NCBI GenBank assembly: GCA_030378105.1
Contig: JAUCGL010000027.1
Coordinates: 1 to 39,906 of the forward strand
Direction: 5' to 3'
DNA length: 39,906 nt
Origin: Candidatus Halobeggiatoa sp. HSG11
Lineage (GTDB): Bacteria > Pseudomonadota > Gammaproteobacteria > Beggiatoales > Beggiatoaceae
A program made the position numbers and the translations under genes. How positions within the stretch are numbered: the first letter of the stretch is position 1; each line of letters begins with the position of its first letter. Under the pieces are notes generated by a model. It saw only the letters and a list, made by a program, of their open reading frames with translations, did not search any database and was not told where the DNA came from. Below, one piece after another: positions 1 to 7,655 of this stretch.

Positions 1-99
1 GGGATTGTTTTGAGTTTAAGAACTTTAGTTCTCACTAATGGCAGATGGAAACAATTTTGGGATAAAATCAATCAATATGGTTTACCTTTAATTGCTTAA
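1..99 (+). CDS. 3' end of an unidentified gene, cut by the window edge
   Basis: An open frame enters at base 1 and ends at TAA 97-99, giving 32 residues that finish ...FWDKINQYGLPLIA. I do not recognise the family; the fragment is too short. It lies just outside the left direct repeat of the plasmid-like element, so it is probably the host gene bordering the insertion on the left. No ribosome-binding site or start can be judged. Confidence 0.45.
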   Translation, partial: GIVLSLRTLVLTNGRWKQFWDKINQYGLPLIA

Positions 100-123
100 A
101 TTTATACATTAAATGGAGGTCAT

Positions 124-148
124 ACTCTGAGTAAATACTCAAATGAGT
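124..148. promoter_or_regulatory. ParG-type ACTC/GAGT box cluster at left end
   Basis: GAGT (129-132), ACTC (137-140) and GAGT (145-148) are spaced by AAAT, an 8-bp pitch, with one further ACTC at 124-127. Same arrangement as the clusters next to the parFG-like genes; it abuts the left direct repeat. Confidence 0.5.
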
Positions 149-360
149 ATCTTTTACGTAGCTTTTGACGAAGAGAAAGAAGAAGGGTATATATCCGCCG
201 GCGGAGCGGGGAAAATGGGCAGAAAATGAGCGGAAATGGAATGAGCGGAAATAACAGAAAATGGAATGGTATGGATATGTGCAATTATTTGAGCCATTCA
301 TTTAGCATCACCAAATTATTAAGCTGATTCCTCAATTCCCATCAAAAAGCCCCCACAGAA

Positions 361-690
361 TTATATCCCCGTTATCACTTTTATCTTATCCAATATTATC
401 TTAACTTTCCTAAGTGACGGTATCATTTCAATATCCATATCCTTAAATCTCTTATCTTTTAGTACACGAGTAAATTCAGTTTCCCATTCAACTATTAATT
501 CTCTTAACTGTTCATCTTTATCTAAGCTATTGAAAAAATAGATTAATGCCCTTTCTGTCTTAGGTGTTATTATACGTCTACCATTTTCTATTGAACTAAT
601 TGTAGCTCGGGAGATTCCTGTTAATATAGCCATCTTTTCCTGAGTTAGTCCTGCATCTTCTCTTTTCTGTTTAATTTCTTCTGGAGTCAT
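361..690 (-). CDS. XRE-family (HTH_3) transcriptional regulator, intact copy
   Basis: A 109-residue protein with an N-terminal Cro/C1-type helix-turn-helix (residues about 3-55: LTQEKMAILTGISRATISSIENGRR). The rest is a charged helical tail of unknown role. It is divergent from the 901 gene. The shared 210-bp gap holds two copies of an operator-like repeat with arms CAAAT/ATTTG, so autoregulation and control of the rightward operon are likely. A second copy at 24167-24587, in the right direct repeat, is disrupted; this one looks functional. Confidence 0.85.
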   Translation of the reverse strand: MTPEEIKQKREDAGLTQEKMAILTGISRATISSIENGRRIITPKTERALIYFFNSLDKDEQLRELIVEWETEFTRVLKDKRFKDMDIEMIPSLRKVKIILDKIKVITGI

Positions 691-727
691 GTTTTATATT
701 TTGAATGTAATGATTATCAATATCAAT

Positions 728-857
728 GATACAAATGTTTCAAATTTGACATTCAATTATTTATTTTTTTAATTGGTAAAATATTTAATTTAATATAATC
801 AATAAGTTAATAATTTTTTTAATGATACAAATGTTTCATATTTGACAATTGTATCAT
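728..857. promoter_or_regulatory. Duplicated operator between divergent genes
   Basis: ATGATACAAATGTTTCA followed by (A/T)ATTTGACA occurs at about 727-752 and again at about 823-848. Each copy contains the dyad CAAAT-N7-ATTTG. It sits between the XRE gene and the 901 operon, the expected place for the repressor's binding sites. In the decayed right repeat the same stretch (about 24620-24650) has lost the motif. Confidence 0.55.
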
Positions 858-900
858 TTATATTATAAATTATATATTTGAAAAATTTAGTGAGGTAAGT

Positions 901-1218
901 ATGGCAAGTCCAGATGAATTTAATTTAAATGAAGCACCGGCCCAAGTTTCAAAAGTCGCTGATATTGAAATGCCTGTTATTGAATTTGATGCACCGATGG
1001 AAATTAAGAAGGTGAACAATCCCAAAGGTGGAGTTGTTGAAATAACTCTTCAGTTGCTTGAACATGAAGGCGATGATAAGCCTAGCGTATTTGGTGATGA
1101 GACAGGATTAAACTCTGTTGGTGGTAAGTTGATGTATGCGTTTAAGCATGGTCATACTTTAGCAATTAGTGGAATATCAATCCAACCAGATAAAGAAGAA
1201 AGTAATGAATCAGATTAG
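901..1218 (+). CDS. Hypothetical protein, first gene of envelope operon
   Basis: A 105-residue acidic cytoplasmic-looking protein without a signal peptide or membrane span. I do not recognise the family. The start ATG follows GAGG at a suitable distance. Its 3' end overlaps the next gene by 14 bp, which suggests translational coupling. A decayed copy lacking the start codon lies at 24690-24777 in the right direct repeat. Control is probably by the XRE repressor encoded divergently. Confidence 0.6.
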   Translation: MASPDEFNLNEAPAQVSKVADIEMPVIEFDAPMEIKKVNNPKGGVVEITLQLLEHEGDDKPSVFGDETGLNSVGGKLMYAFKHGHTLAISGISIQPDKEESNESD

Positions 1219-1915
1219 ATGGTTAATACTGTGTTTGATTCTGTTACCTATTCAAACTATTGCTGATGATGATACTGGATATAGTCCATTAGATGAGGCA
1301 TTAGTAATTGTTTTTCGTAACAGTAAAGAGATTAAAGGCAAACAGGAATTAGCTGGTATTGCTCAAAATCAAAAGGGTTCTACTTGGAATGTTAAAGGAG
1401 CAGTGCGTAGCGGTTACTCTCAAAAGTCTACAGATGAGTTTGCAACTGGTATTGATAACCGAGCAGCTATAACATTTACTTGGACACCAAACTTTGGTTA
1501 TGCCAATAAGGATGATAAGGCCAAGGCACAAGCCAGAACCAATCATTTACTTGCTGTTGATAAGATACGGAATAATTTTATTGCTGATATGCAATCGCTT
1601 TCAATGTTTGATGTAAAGCTAACTATTGAAAACCGTACACATACCATTGCAGTTCAAAAGCTTAAGCGTGTTGAGTCGTTTAATGCCAAAGTTAAAAAGG
1701 AAGGCCGTAATGACATGGTACAACCCATTGATGATACAGCATTAGCGGTATTGAATCAGCAGCAAATAGTTAAGTTAGCAGAGCATGAATTAAATTCTCA
1801 AGTCAGAACTATAGCGGTTAAGTGGGGATTTAACGAGTGGCAAAAGCTAGAATGGTTAATAGCTCGTTACATCAAGAGCATGAGAGGACTTAGTTTAGTC
1901 CAATACAATAATTGA
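1205..1915 (+). CDS. Exported protein resembling part of a TolC-type outer-membrane factor
   Basis: 236 residues from ATG 1205, which overlaps the previous gene by 14 bp; an in-frame GTG at 1169 is less likely. The N-terminus is a Sec signal peptide (MNQIRWLILCLILLPIQTIA). Residues about 60-105 read like an outer-membrane beta segment (AITFTWTPNFG followed by KAQA), and a long amphipathic helical region follows, as in one half-repeat of outer-membrane efflux proteins. Full-length TolC family members are about twice this size, so this could be a half-length relative or an unrelated exported coiled-coil protein. The 23-bp dyad overlaps its stop. Confidence 0.5.
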   Translation: MNQIRWLILCLILLPIQTIADDDTGYSPLDEALVIVFRNSKEIKGKQELAGIAQNQKGSTWNVKGAVRSGYSQKSTDEFATGIDNRAAITFTWTPNFGYANKDDKAKAQARTNHLLAVDKIRNNFIADMQSLSMFDVKLTIENRTHTIAVQKLKRVESFNAKVKKEGRNDMVQPIDDTALAVLNQQQIVKLAEHELNSQVRTIAVKWGFNEWQKLEWLIARYIKSMRGLSLVQYNN

Positions 1916-1933
1916 TTCTGTCACACAATCAAA
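1912..1933. repeat. 23-bp element dyad, copy 1 (one edge base off)
   Basis: Arms TTGATT/AATCAA with GTCAC core. It overlaps the stop of the 1205 gene and ends 11 bp before the start of the next one. Confidence 0.75.
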
Positions 1934-1944
1934 CAGGAAATTTT

Positions 1945-2613
1945 ATGAAATATATACATACACTTATATTACTTATATTACTTATCCCATTATCCAGTCA
2001 AGCATTGATGGTAGAAGAACCAGAATTATCTATGATGAATGCAATTGAAAGATTGGCCGAAGTCGTAATTGATTACGGCATGGATAATAAGCATGTTGTG
2101 TTTAAGCCACGTCCAGTTGAGATTGAAGCGTTCAAAGGTTTAGATTATGCGTTCCAGATGTACGGAAGCAAAGATACTAAGGCATGTAACTATGATTTCT
2201 ATACTTTGATGATGACTTGTCCATTTAAGAAAGTTACTTTGAAATGGAAGAAGGCAGTTCATGAGCAAGCTGTTTATGTTGAAGATGTTGAGCAAGCTAT
2301 GGGAATGTATGGCGAATTTCTTTATGAAATAATTGAAGAAGCAACCGCCGCATTTGAAAATGGTAATTCATTTCCGTTTGCACATGCTGGTATTATCAGT
2401 TGGGATGAAAAGAAGAACCTACTGAAAATTAAGTGTCCATATACCACACCAACTACCGAACAGACTAAAACTTGTCAGAAGCGTGATAGTAATGAATGGA
2501 AAGCAGAACTAGCAGAACTTGGCATAACGGATGATTATGTGGTAGAGGAACCAGAGGATGAAGTAGCAACACCTAATACTACTGTTGATGAATACGGAGA
2601 ACCAACCACATGA
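1945..2613 (+). CDS. Exported hypothetical protein
   Basis: 222 residues from ATG 1945, preceded by AGGA; an in-frame TTG at 1912 would translate the dyad repeat and is rejected. A clear signal peptide (MKYIHTLILLILLIPLSSQA) is followed by a mature domain with four to five cysteines (ACNYDF, MTCPF, IKCPY, KTCQK), suggesting periplasmic disulfides. The C-terminus is acidic and low-complexity. Family unknown. Its stop overlaps the start of the 2610 gene. Confidence 0.6.
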   Translation: MKYIHTLILLILLIPLSSQALMVEEPELSMMNAIERLAEVVIDYGMDNKHVVFKPRPVEIEAFKGLDYAFQMYGSKDTKACNYDFYTLMMTCPFKKVTLKWKKAVHEQAVYVEDVEQAMGMYGEFLYEIIEEATAAFENGNSFPFAHAGIISWDEKKNLLKIKCPYTTPTTEQTKTCQKRDSNEWKAELAELGITDDYVVEEPEDEVATPNTTVDEYGEPTT

Positions 2614-2939
2614 AAAAAATTATATTACCAATACTTATATCTTTAGCTATCAGTAGTAATGTATTTGCAGATTCTAATGGTTGGAAAATAACAGTAACAT
2701 CTCCAGATGGAAAAGATTTTAATTTTTATAGTAATGTTGTACCTAAAGGCACTGTGTTTGTTATAGAAGAATTACAAGAGCAATGTCCTAACTCAGAATA
2801 TTACTATTGGAAAATCTTATTGAATTATGTTTTTAAAGATGAAGCAGTGGCAGAACAACATATTGATACAATTAATATAAGTAAAGATTCTTCCAGTGTG
2901 AGCTTTGAAGATTACGAAAGATTAAATTCTAAACAATGA
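2610..2939 (+). CDS. Small exported hypothetical protein
   Basis: 109 residues. The N-terminal signal peptide is MKKIILPILISLAISSNVFA. The mature part is a probable small beta-rich domain (WKITVTSPDGKDFNFYSN). The start overlaps the previous stop by 4 bp (ATGA), so it is co-translated. Function not recognised. Confidence 0.6.
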   Translation: MKKIILPILISLAISSNVFADSNGWKITVTSPDGKDFNFYSNVVPKGTVFVIEELQEQCPNSEYYYWKILLNYVFKDEAVAEQHIDTINISKDSSSVSFEDYERLNSKQ

Positions 2940-3043
2940 ATCTGTTGAAAGACAAATGCAAAATCTTTATACGCTACGCATACCAGCTGCATACCTTCGG
3001 TATTCCGTCACCTCCTTCGTAAACTCAGTCGGGCTGCTTACGC
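2940..3043. other. GC-richer intergenic segment with hairpins
   Basis: The only sizeable gap in the 901-6513 operon. It contains short inverted repeats (ATACC-ttc-GGTAT; CGTAA...TTACG) and resembles in texture the gene-free block at 6660-7050. No ORF or promoter is evident. Confidence 0.4.
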
Positions 3044-4042
3044 ATGAATCTTGTTGAAACTGTTGGAATACAAGGCCGTGATAAAGAGCTATTGGATTTA
3101 CATGGTAGTTTGACCAAAGGAGCGAATATATTATTGTTGGCTCCTTTGGGTTACGGTAAGACTGAACTATATGAGTATGTTAAAGAGTTATGTATAGACT
3201 ATGATTGGTTTTATCTTGAATTGAGTGATACAGCTTTTGTTAGTGGTATGAAGTCACTGATTAAAAATTACCATGCTGATTATTATAAGCAGTTCTATTT
3301 ATCACAATCCACACTCAATCAACTATCTGATAAAGCAAAGGATAGGATTAAGAGAGCTGGCAAAATAACATGGTCTGATTTATCGCATCACGTTGGTAGA
3401 ACTGATTTGGAAAGTATCACTAAGATTCTCTTTTATTCTCTGCATTGGATGAATAAGAACCAAGAACAGGGCCACAAGCCTATCCTATTTGTTAAGAATC
3501 TTAAACGAATAACTGATGGTTACATGTCTGCATTCTCTGTTTTGTTTCAACAGTTTCAAGTGATTGCAATATTAGATAGTAGACATGCCCATTTAAATCA
3601 TCTATCAATTTTGGCTGGTAACTTTCAAAATACTTATGAATTGAAATCATTACCATTTGATGCTTGCAAAGCTATTGTTATTGATTGGTTAAAGTATAAT
3701 CCGATTGAGTTTTCAAATAATAATGTTAGGGAAGCATTTGTTAAACATATTGCTAGAGATTGTGGAGGCAATGCTGGTGCAATTGCAAAGCTATTAGAAG
3801 AATCTTTGTTGAGTGATGATGAAGTAACTAAGCAATCTGTCCAAAGATTAGAATGGGACGGTACAAAGTATATGAGTTTGTATCCATTGCTAATGGTAGG
3901 ATTTATTATTTTGGGAGCAGGTAGAGCATTAGGAACAACGTTTGAAAATCCAGTGATGAGAATAATAGGCATTATTTCAATGGTAGCCGCAGCAATTTTA
4001 TATCTTATTCGAGGAACACTTGACAAAGTTCCGAAAGGATAG
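3044..4042 (+). CDS. AAA/STAND-type P-loop ATPase with C-terminal membrane anchor
   Basis: 332 residues. The Walker A motif APLGYGKT lies at residues 33-40, preceded by GRDKELLDLHGSL as in Orc1/Cdc6- and STAND-like ATPases. A hydrophobic strand PILFVKNL near residue 146 may be the Walker B region, but a canonical D-E pair is not obvious. Two hydrophobic spans at about 282-300 and 308-325 anchor the C-terminus in the inner membrane. No good ribosome-binding site precedes the ATG. A motor or assembly ATPase for the neighbouring envelope proteins is plausible but inferred. Confidence 0.65.
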   Translation: MNLVETVGIQGRDKELLDLHGSLTKGANILLLAPLGYGKTELYEYVKELCIDYDWFYLELSDTAFVSGMKSLIKNYHADYYKQFYLSQSTLNQLSDKAKDRIKRAGKITWSDLSHHVGRTDLESITKILFYSLHWMNKNQEQGHKPILFVKNLKRITDGYMSAFSVLFQQFQVIAILDSRHAHLNHLSILAGNFQNTYELKSLPFDACKAIVIDWLKYNPIEFSNNNVREAFVKHIARDCGGNAGAIAKLLEESLLSDDEVTKQSVQRLEWDGTKYMSLYPLLMVGFIILGAGRALGTTFENPVMRIIGIISMVAAAILYLIRGTLDKVPKG

Positions 4043-4065
4043 TTTGATTCTGTCACACAATCAAA
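4043..4065. repeat. 23-bp element dyad, copy 2 (perfect)
   Basis: Arms TTTGATT and AATCAAA, core GTCAC. It fills the gap between the ATPase stop and the next start codon. Confidence 0.85.
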
Positions 4066-4068
4066 GTT

Positions 4069-5190
4069 ATGATTACACCAACTCACATAACATTTAGCCA
4101 ACCATTCTATTATCTGTCAGGTATCTTTTGGAATGTTGCCATAACTCCGCAAGGTGCGTTGATTGCTGCTATATGTTCTCTCATTCCTGATTTAGATACT
4201 CCACATTCTATTATCAGCCGAGTGTTTCCAAATTTAAGCAACTGGATTAACCAAGAGTTCGGACATCGTTCTATAACTCATGCTTTCATAACTCAGTTAA
4301 TTATTTGGTTAATTCTATCTGTATTAGTTAATTTTGATTACATAACAACTAACACGGCTATAGCGATAGCATCAGGTTGGTTCTCACATTCTTGTGCGGA
4401 CATGATAACCAAGAGCGGTATATTCTTTTTTTGGCCTTCACGAAGTCATAGACAAGTTGCATGGGCTAATCCTAAATTCAGAACTGAAACAATGGGATTT
4501 GGTGAATGGTGGTGGTCAGTGGCTATGTTTATTATTTCCATTCCATTGTTCTTTATTGCAATTGGAGGACAAGGAGCGAGTGGAGTTGTCAGCTATGCAA
4601 TTGGTGATATTAGTATGGCTGTACAGGAGTTCCAGACTAAGAAAGGTTTGAATGCTTTTTATTTGGATGTAGAAGGAACGGATAATAAAACCTTGAACCG
4701 GATTGATGGTAAGTATTATATTGTTGATGTTAAATCAGAATCATCTTTTATTTTACTTGATAATAATAATACTATTGTGGCAAGTAGCAACTCAAGTGGT
4801 GATTGGTTTATATCGAGGGCAATTTTAGAACAAGGCAACCAAGAACGAACTCATGTTATTGATTTGAAGAAGAAAGAAATATCATCTGATAATTTACTAA
4901 CTGCTTTTGATGATGTGATTGGTAGACGTAAGGCTTTCATAACTGGTAAACTTGCAACTGAAGATGATAGAGGAAATATTGAACATCATACACTTGATTA
5001 CGTTACACAATCAAACTTACCTACTGGCAAAACGTTTCACGCTGTTAATGTACAGATTCAAATCAAACATATGCCGGGTGAACAGATTGCCAATTTGAAA
5101 ATAGCACCTGATGTTGAAGAAGTTGAAACGGATGAAATTTTAGATGGATGGTTAAAGGAAATAAAAGATTATGAACGCACTAATAATTGA
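4069..5190 (+). CDS. YdjM-type membrane-bound metal-dependent hydrolase with long C-terminal extension
   Basis: 373 residues. The first ~170 match the YdjM/PF04307 family: H6 (HITFS), PDLD at 40-43, GHRSITH at 65-71, SHSCAD at 106-111, with hydrophobic spans near 74-88 and 150-170. These histidines and aspartates would bind the metal. The remaining ~200 residues, soluble and rich in charged strands, are an extension I cannot assign. The family is common on plasmids and in SOS regulons, but its substrate is unknown to me. The 3' end overlaps the receiver gene by 20 bp, and a dyad copy lies inside the reading frame at 4993-5015. Confidence 0.75.
   Translation: MITPTHITFSQPFYYLSGIFWNVAITPQGALIAAICSLIPDLDTPHSIISRVFPNLSNWINQEFGHRSITHAFITQLIIWLILSVLVNFDYITTNTAIAIASGWFSHSCADMITKSGIFFFWPSRSHRQVAWANPKFRTETMGFGEWWWSVAMFIISIPLFFIAIGGQGASGVVSYAIGDISMAVQEFQTKKGLNAFYLDVEGTDNKTLNRIDGKYYIVDVKSESSFILLDNNNTIVASSNSSGDWFISRAILEQGNQERTHVIDLKKKEISSDNLLTAFDDVIGRRKAFITGKLATEDDRGNIEHHTLDYVTQSNLPTGKTFHAVNVQIQIKHMPGEQIANLKIAPDVEEVETDEILDGWLKEIKDYERTNN
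4993..5015. repeat. 23-bp element dyad, copy 3, inside a coding region
   Basis: Differs from the palindrome only at the first base. It is translated as part of the hydrolase extension (LDYVTQSN). Retention of the dyad within a gene argues for insertion of a mobile unit or for selection on the site itself. Confidence 0.75.
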
Positions 5191-5518
5191 TGACAGCAAA
5201 GCACAACGAGCTTTATTAATTGCTTATATCAAAAGCTATGAATCAACAGCCGTGATTTATCAAGCTGGTAGTTCTACTGATGCAATGGCTAAGGTTCGAG
5301 AGATACCACATTTAGATTTTATTACTCTTGACCAAAATCTTGATAGAAAGAGCGGAACTGATTTAGTGCCATTGATAAGAGAGCAGTTACCGAATGCTCA
5401 TATTGTTATGATTACAACTCAATGTACTAAAGAAATAAAAGGATTAATTGTAGATTACGATATTGAATTAGTTTGTAAACCAGTGCAACCCAACAACTTA
5501 AAAAGGTATTTTTTATGA
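5171..5518 (+). CDS. Stand-alone CheY-like response regulator receiver
   Basis: 115 residues with all receiver landmarks: acidic pair D7-D8, phosphoacceptor D54 (TLDQNLD), the threonines of MITTQ, and the lysine of VCKPV near the C-terminus. There is no output domain and no histidine kinase in the window. It would pass phosphorylation to a partner protein or take part in a phosphorelay with a host kinase. The start overlaps the hydrolase gene, and the stop overlaps the next gene by 4 bp. Confidence 0.88.
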   Translation: MNALIIDDSKAQRALLIAYIKSYESTAVIYQAGSSTDAMAKVREIPHLDFITLDQNLDRKSGTDLVPLIREQLPNAHIVMITTQCTKEIKGLIVDYDIELVCKPVQPNNLKRYFL

Positions 5519-5895
5519 ACCAGTTATTGACCACCATATTGACCACATTGATGTTATTCAGTTTTGCCTCAAGTTTTTCTTATGCGGTGGAATTGCAACC
5601 AAATGAAACACATAGAGAGGAAGTTAAAACTGAGAAGTCGGACAGAAAACCAGCATTAGTATTTTTAATTCAGATTGTTGATTCAAATGAGAATCCAGTT
5701 AGTGCTAATGTTCTTTTGAATGAAGAGCTAGTATGTGAAAATTCTAGTGATACAACTCTTATGTTACCAGCACAAGCTAATGGTACAATTTTAGAAGTAC
5801 AAGCAGCAGGTTATGAGACTTGGAAAGTAGAGTTAAATTATAAAGTTAATAACTATTTGGAAAAACCTTTATTGGTTCAACTAAAATCAGAGTAA
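5515..5895 (+). CDS. Exported protein with PEGA/carboxypeptidase-regulatory-like beta domain
   Basis: 126 residues. A signal peptide ends at about residue 24 (FSYA). The mature part (VFLIQIVDSNENPVSANVLLNEEL...AAGYETWKVEL) has the layout of a small beta-sandwich of the PEGA or carboxypeptidase-regulatory type, often found in surface and sensory proteins. A second PEGA-like domain occurs in the element's lipoprotein at 14822-15622. Coupled by ATGA overlap to the receiver gene upstream; the pilin-like gene starts immediately after its stop. Confidence 0.6.
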   Translation: MNQLLTTILTTLMLFSFASSFSYAVELQPNETHREEVKTEKSDRKPALVFLIQIVDSNENPVSANVLLNEELVCENSSDTTLMLPAQANGTILEVQAAGYETWKVELNYKVNNYLEKPLLVQLKSE

Positions 5896-6513
5896 ATGAA
5901 TATGTCACACAATCAAAACGGCTTCAGTCTTATTGAATTGGCTGTGGCATTGGCTATTATCGGATTGATGATTACGCCACTTGTAGAAATGCTTCCCGGC
6001 TATATTCAATTTAAAAAGCGAACAGAAACAAAAGCTACAATTGAATTGATAACAACTGCAATGACTGGTTATATTATTATTAATCAAACGTTTCCATGTG
6101 CAGATGTTGATGGTGATGGTATCCAAGATTATAATGATGGCAAATGTTATTATCGAGGTGGATTACCTTGGGCTGACTTAGGAGTCGGCAGATATGATGC
6201 TTGGGATAATAGTTTCAATTATGTAATGACTAAGGGCTTAACTGCTGATAAATTTGATAATTACATACCATCTAAATATGAATTGAAATTTGCTCATGAT
6301 GAAGTTGTTGATGAGCCATTATTGTTCCCTGCAATTGTCTGGAGTGATGGAATGAAAGATAATGATTTTCCTGATGAATTAGAGAATCGAAATGGTGGTA
6401 GTGTATTTGTTGATAGTCCATATGTGCAAGATTACTATGATGATGTTGTCGCTGGTATTCCTTTGTATCCAATATTATATATGCTTGCTAAGACTAGAGA
6501 TTTAGAACAATAA
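5896..6513 (+). CDS. Type II/IV pseudopilin-like protein
   Basis: 205 residues. A prepilin-type leader and methylation motif (NGFSLIELAVALAIIGLM, residues 8-25) carries the glycine before the cleavage site and Glu5 of the mature chain, so a host prepilin peptidase should process it. The soluble domain contains PCADVDGDGIQDYNDGKC, a possible calcium-binding loop held by a disulfide. No pilus assembly ATPase or peptidase lies in the window. Half a dyad (5903-5917) encodes the leader MSHNQN. It is the last gene of the envelope operon. Confidence 0.75.
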   Translation: MNMSHNQNGFSLIELAVALAIIGLMITPLVEMLPGYIQFKKRTETKATIELITTAMTGYIIINQTFPCADVDGDGIQDYNDGKCYYRGGLPWADLGVGRYDAWDNSFNYVMTKGLTADKFDNYIPSKYELKFAHDEVVDEPLLFPAIVWSDGMKDNDFPDELENRNGGSVFVDSPYVQDYYDDVVAGIPLYPILYMLAKTRDLEQ

Positions 6514-7275
6514 GCCTTACAAGATACAGACAAAGGCCGTAAGTGCTAGTAATATCCGTTTAAAATTCACCATTTTAAACATATAAACTATCACTAACGT
6601 GTTAATAACATTACTGTTAATAACATGTAAAACCCAACGGCAAAACCAACACCAACTACAAAATTTTATCTTAGTTAGATTAAGTTCCTCAGCCCTTCCG
6701 TTGGTCGGGAGATAGTCCGTTCGCTACGTTCGCACAGCTCTCTTGCTCACTCATTCGTTAGATTAAGTATACCAAGTTATCGTTAGTCGGCCAATCGCTC
6801 CCTTCGGGGGCTGTCTGCCCCACTTCGGTCGCTGGGTAAGTACATAGCAAACCGAACTCTGTAAAGCCTCCGGCGGGATTGGTTCATAGGACTCGCTTTA
6901 TGCTCGTGAAAGTTTCTAGTAATATCACGCACAGACTTAACCGAGTTAGTTCATAGCTTTCGCCCTCTGTACGTTCATAGCTTTCTAAAAGCGGTTCATA
7001 CGTTCGGGCGATAAAACCACCTCCACGCCCCCGACCGCCTCCCCATTTCTAAAAACAATACTGAATAAGCTCATACCACAATCCCATAGATTTGATCTAA
7101 AAGCAAACCGACTTAAGATTAAAAACAAAGGCAGTTTAACAGGAAAGGAATTGCATTTTTTATACCATAAGTTATTAATTTAGTTAAATATATTTAATAA
7201 TTAATTGATGTATATCATTTAAGTATGACGTGAATTAACGTACAATAAGATATTAAAATCAAATTGGGGATTAAA
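6514..7275. other. Gene-free, GC-richer block with many small hairpins
   Basis: No convincing ORF on either strand. It holds repeated short words (GTTCATAG about five times between 6890 and 7000; CTAGTAATATC near 6546 and 6916; TTAGATTAAGT twice) and hairpins such as GCTCCC-ttc-GGGGGC near 6808-6822. Base composition is visibly richer in G+C than the neighbours between about 6690 and 7050. Candidate roles are an origin, a transfer region or a non-coding RNA; none is proven. The end (7205-7260) is the promoter of the next gene. Confidence 0.5.
7205..7256 (+). promoter_or_regulatory. Element promoter type A, copy 1
   Basis: A ~52-bp block that aligns without gaps to 8467-8518. Shared parts are TTGA, TATATCAT, ATG, CGTG, ATT, CGTACAAT, AG and TATT. 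TACAAT (7241-7246) is a good -10. The usual -35 spacing is not met, which suggests activator dependence. The first codon of the downstream gene is 30 bp after the -10. Confidence 0.6.
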
Positions 7276-7599
7276 ATGAAATTATCTAAATTTTACAAAG
7301 GTATAAATAAGGTTGTATGTCAACAAGTATTAGATGGTTTTTGGGGCGGTTCGGTGTTTGTTTGGCGTTGTCCTAAAAAACATTATTATTGCCATGTTCC
7401 TACTGTTTTAAATGTACCTTTCAATAACAAACAAGATTCTGAAATGTATGCTACACGTTGTTTTAATGAAGGTTTTAGAGTTACTTTAAGAAGTGCTAAA
7501 CGTACAAGTGGAAAATGGGAGGTACAAGTATTTTTCCCCCAAGGTTTTACAGTTAAAAAAGCTGTAAATATTTTAGAAAAATTTGGGCTATTTGTTTAG
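7276..7599 (+). CDS. Hypothetical small basic protein
   Basis: 107 residues from ATG 7276, preceded by GGGGA; an upstream in-frame TTG is not needed. Rich in Lys, Phe and Cys, with no signal peptide. Family not recognised. It follows promoter type A with a short leader, and a strong GC-rich hairpin lies just after the stop. Confidence 0.55.
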   Translation: MKLSKFYKGINKVVCQQVLDGFWGGSVFVWRCPKKHYYCHVPTVLNVPFNNKQDSEMYATRCFNEGFRVTLRSAKRTSGKWEVQVFFPQGFTVKKAVNILEKFGLFV

Positions 7600-7608
7600 T
7601 TGCCTTTG

Positions 7609-7631
7609 CTTGCGGCTCCGCCGCAAGCCGA
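7609..7631. terminator. GC-rich hairpin between genes
   Basis: GCTTGCGGC-tcc-GCCGCAAGC, a perfect 9-bp stem. No T-run follows, so it may be a pause or processing site rather than a classic intrinsic terminator. Confidence 0.45.
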
Positions 7632-7655
7632 TGAAAAACCAGACTGGAGACTAAA

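Larger units (their letters stand above)
145..1037. repeat. Left direct repeat of the element
   Basis: Matches 23949-24777 in the same orientation, almost identical by eye over the first ~480 bp. It holds a 12-bp perfect palindrome TCCGCCGGCGGA (194-205), a purine-rich block with repeated GAGCGGAAAT units (about 205-265), a complete XRE regulator and the start of the following gene. Confidence 0.85.

Noticed and set aside
68-301. Reverse-strand ORF across the left terminal repeat (and its partner at 23923-24105)
   Set aside because: It reads through the purine-rich iterons and boxes; low-complexity Phe/Ser/His product, no ribosome-binding site. The duplication is explained by the direct repeat.
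3634-4101. 155-residue ORF antisense to the P-loop ATPase gene
   Set aside because: Fully inside a gene with clear domain content; product has no motif and ends in the dyad.
901-6513. Envelope operon as a conjugation or type IV secretion locus
   Set aside because: No relaxase, coupling protein, VirB4 or VirB-type channel genes; only generic exported proteins.
901-6513. Filamentous-phage interpretation (ATPase as Zot-like, pseudopilin as coat)
   Set aside because: The ATPase lacks Zot-like layout, the pilin leader is a true prepilin type, and no other phage gene is present.
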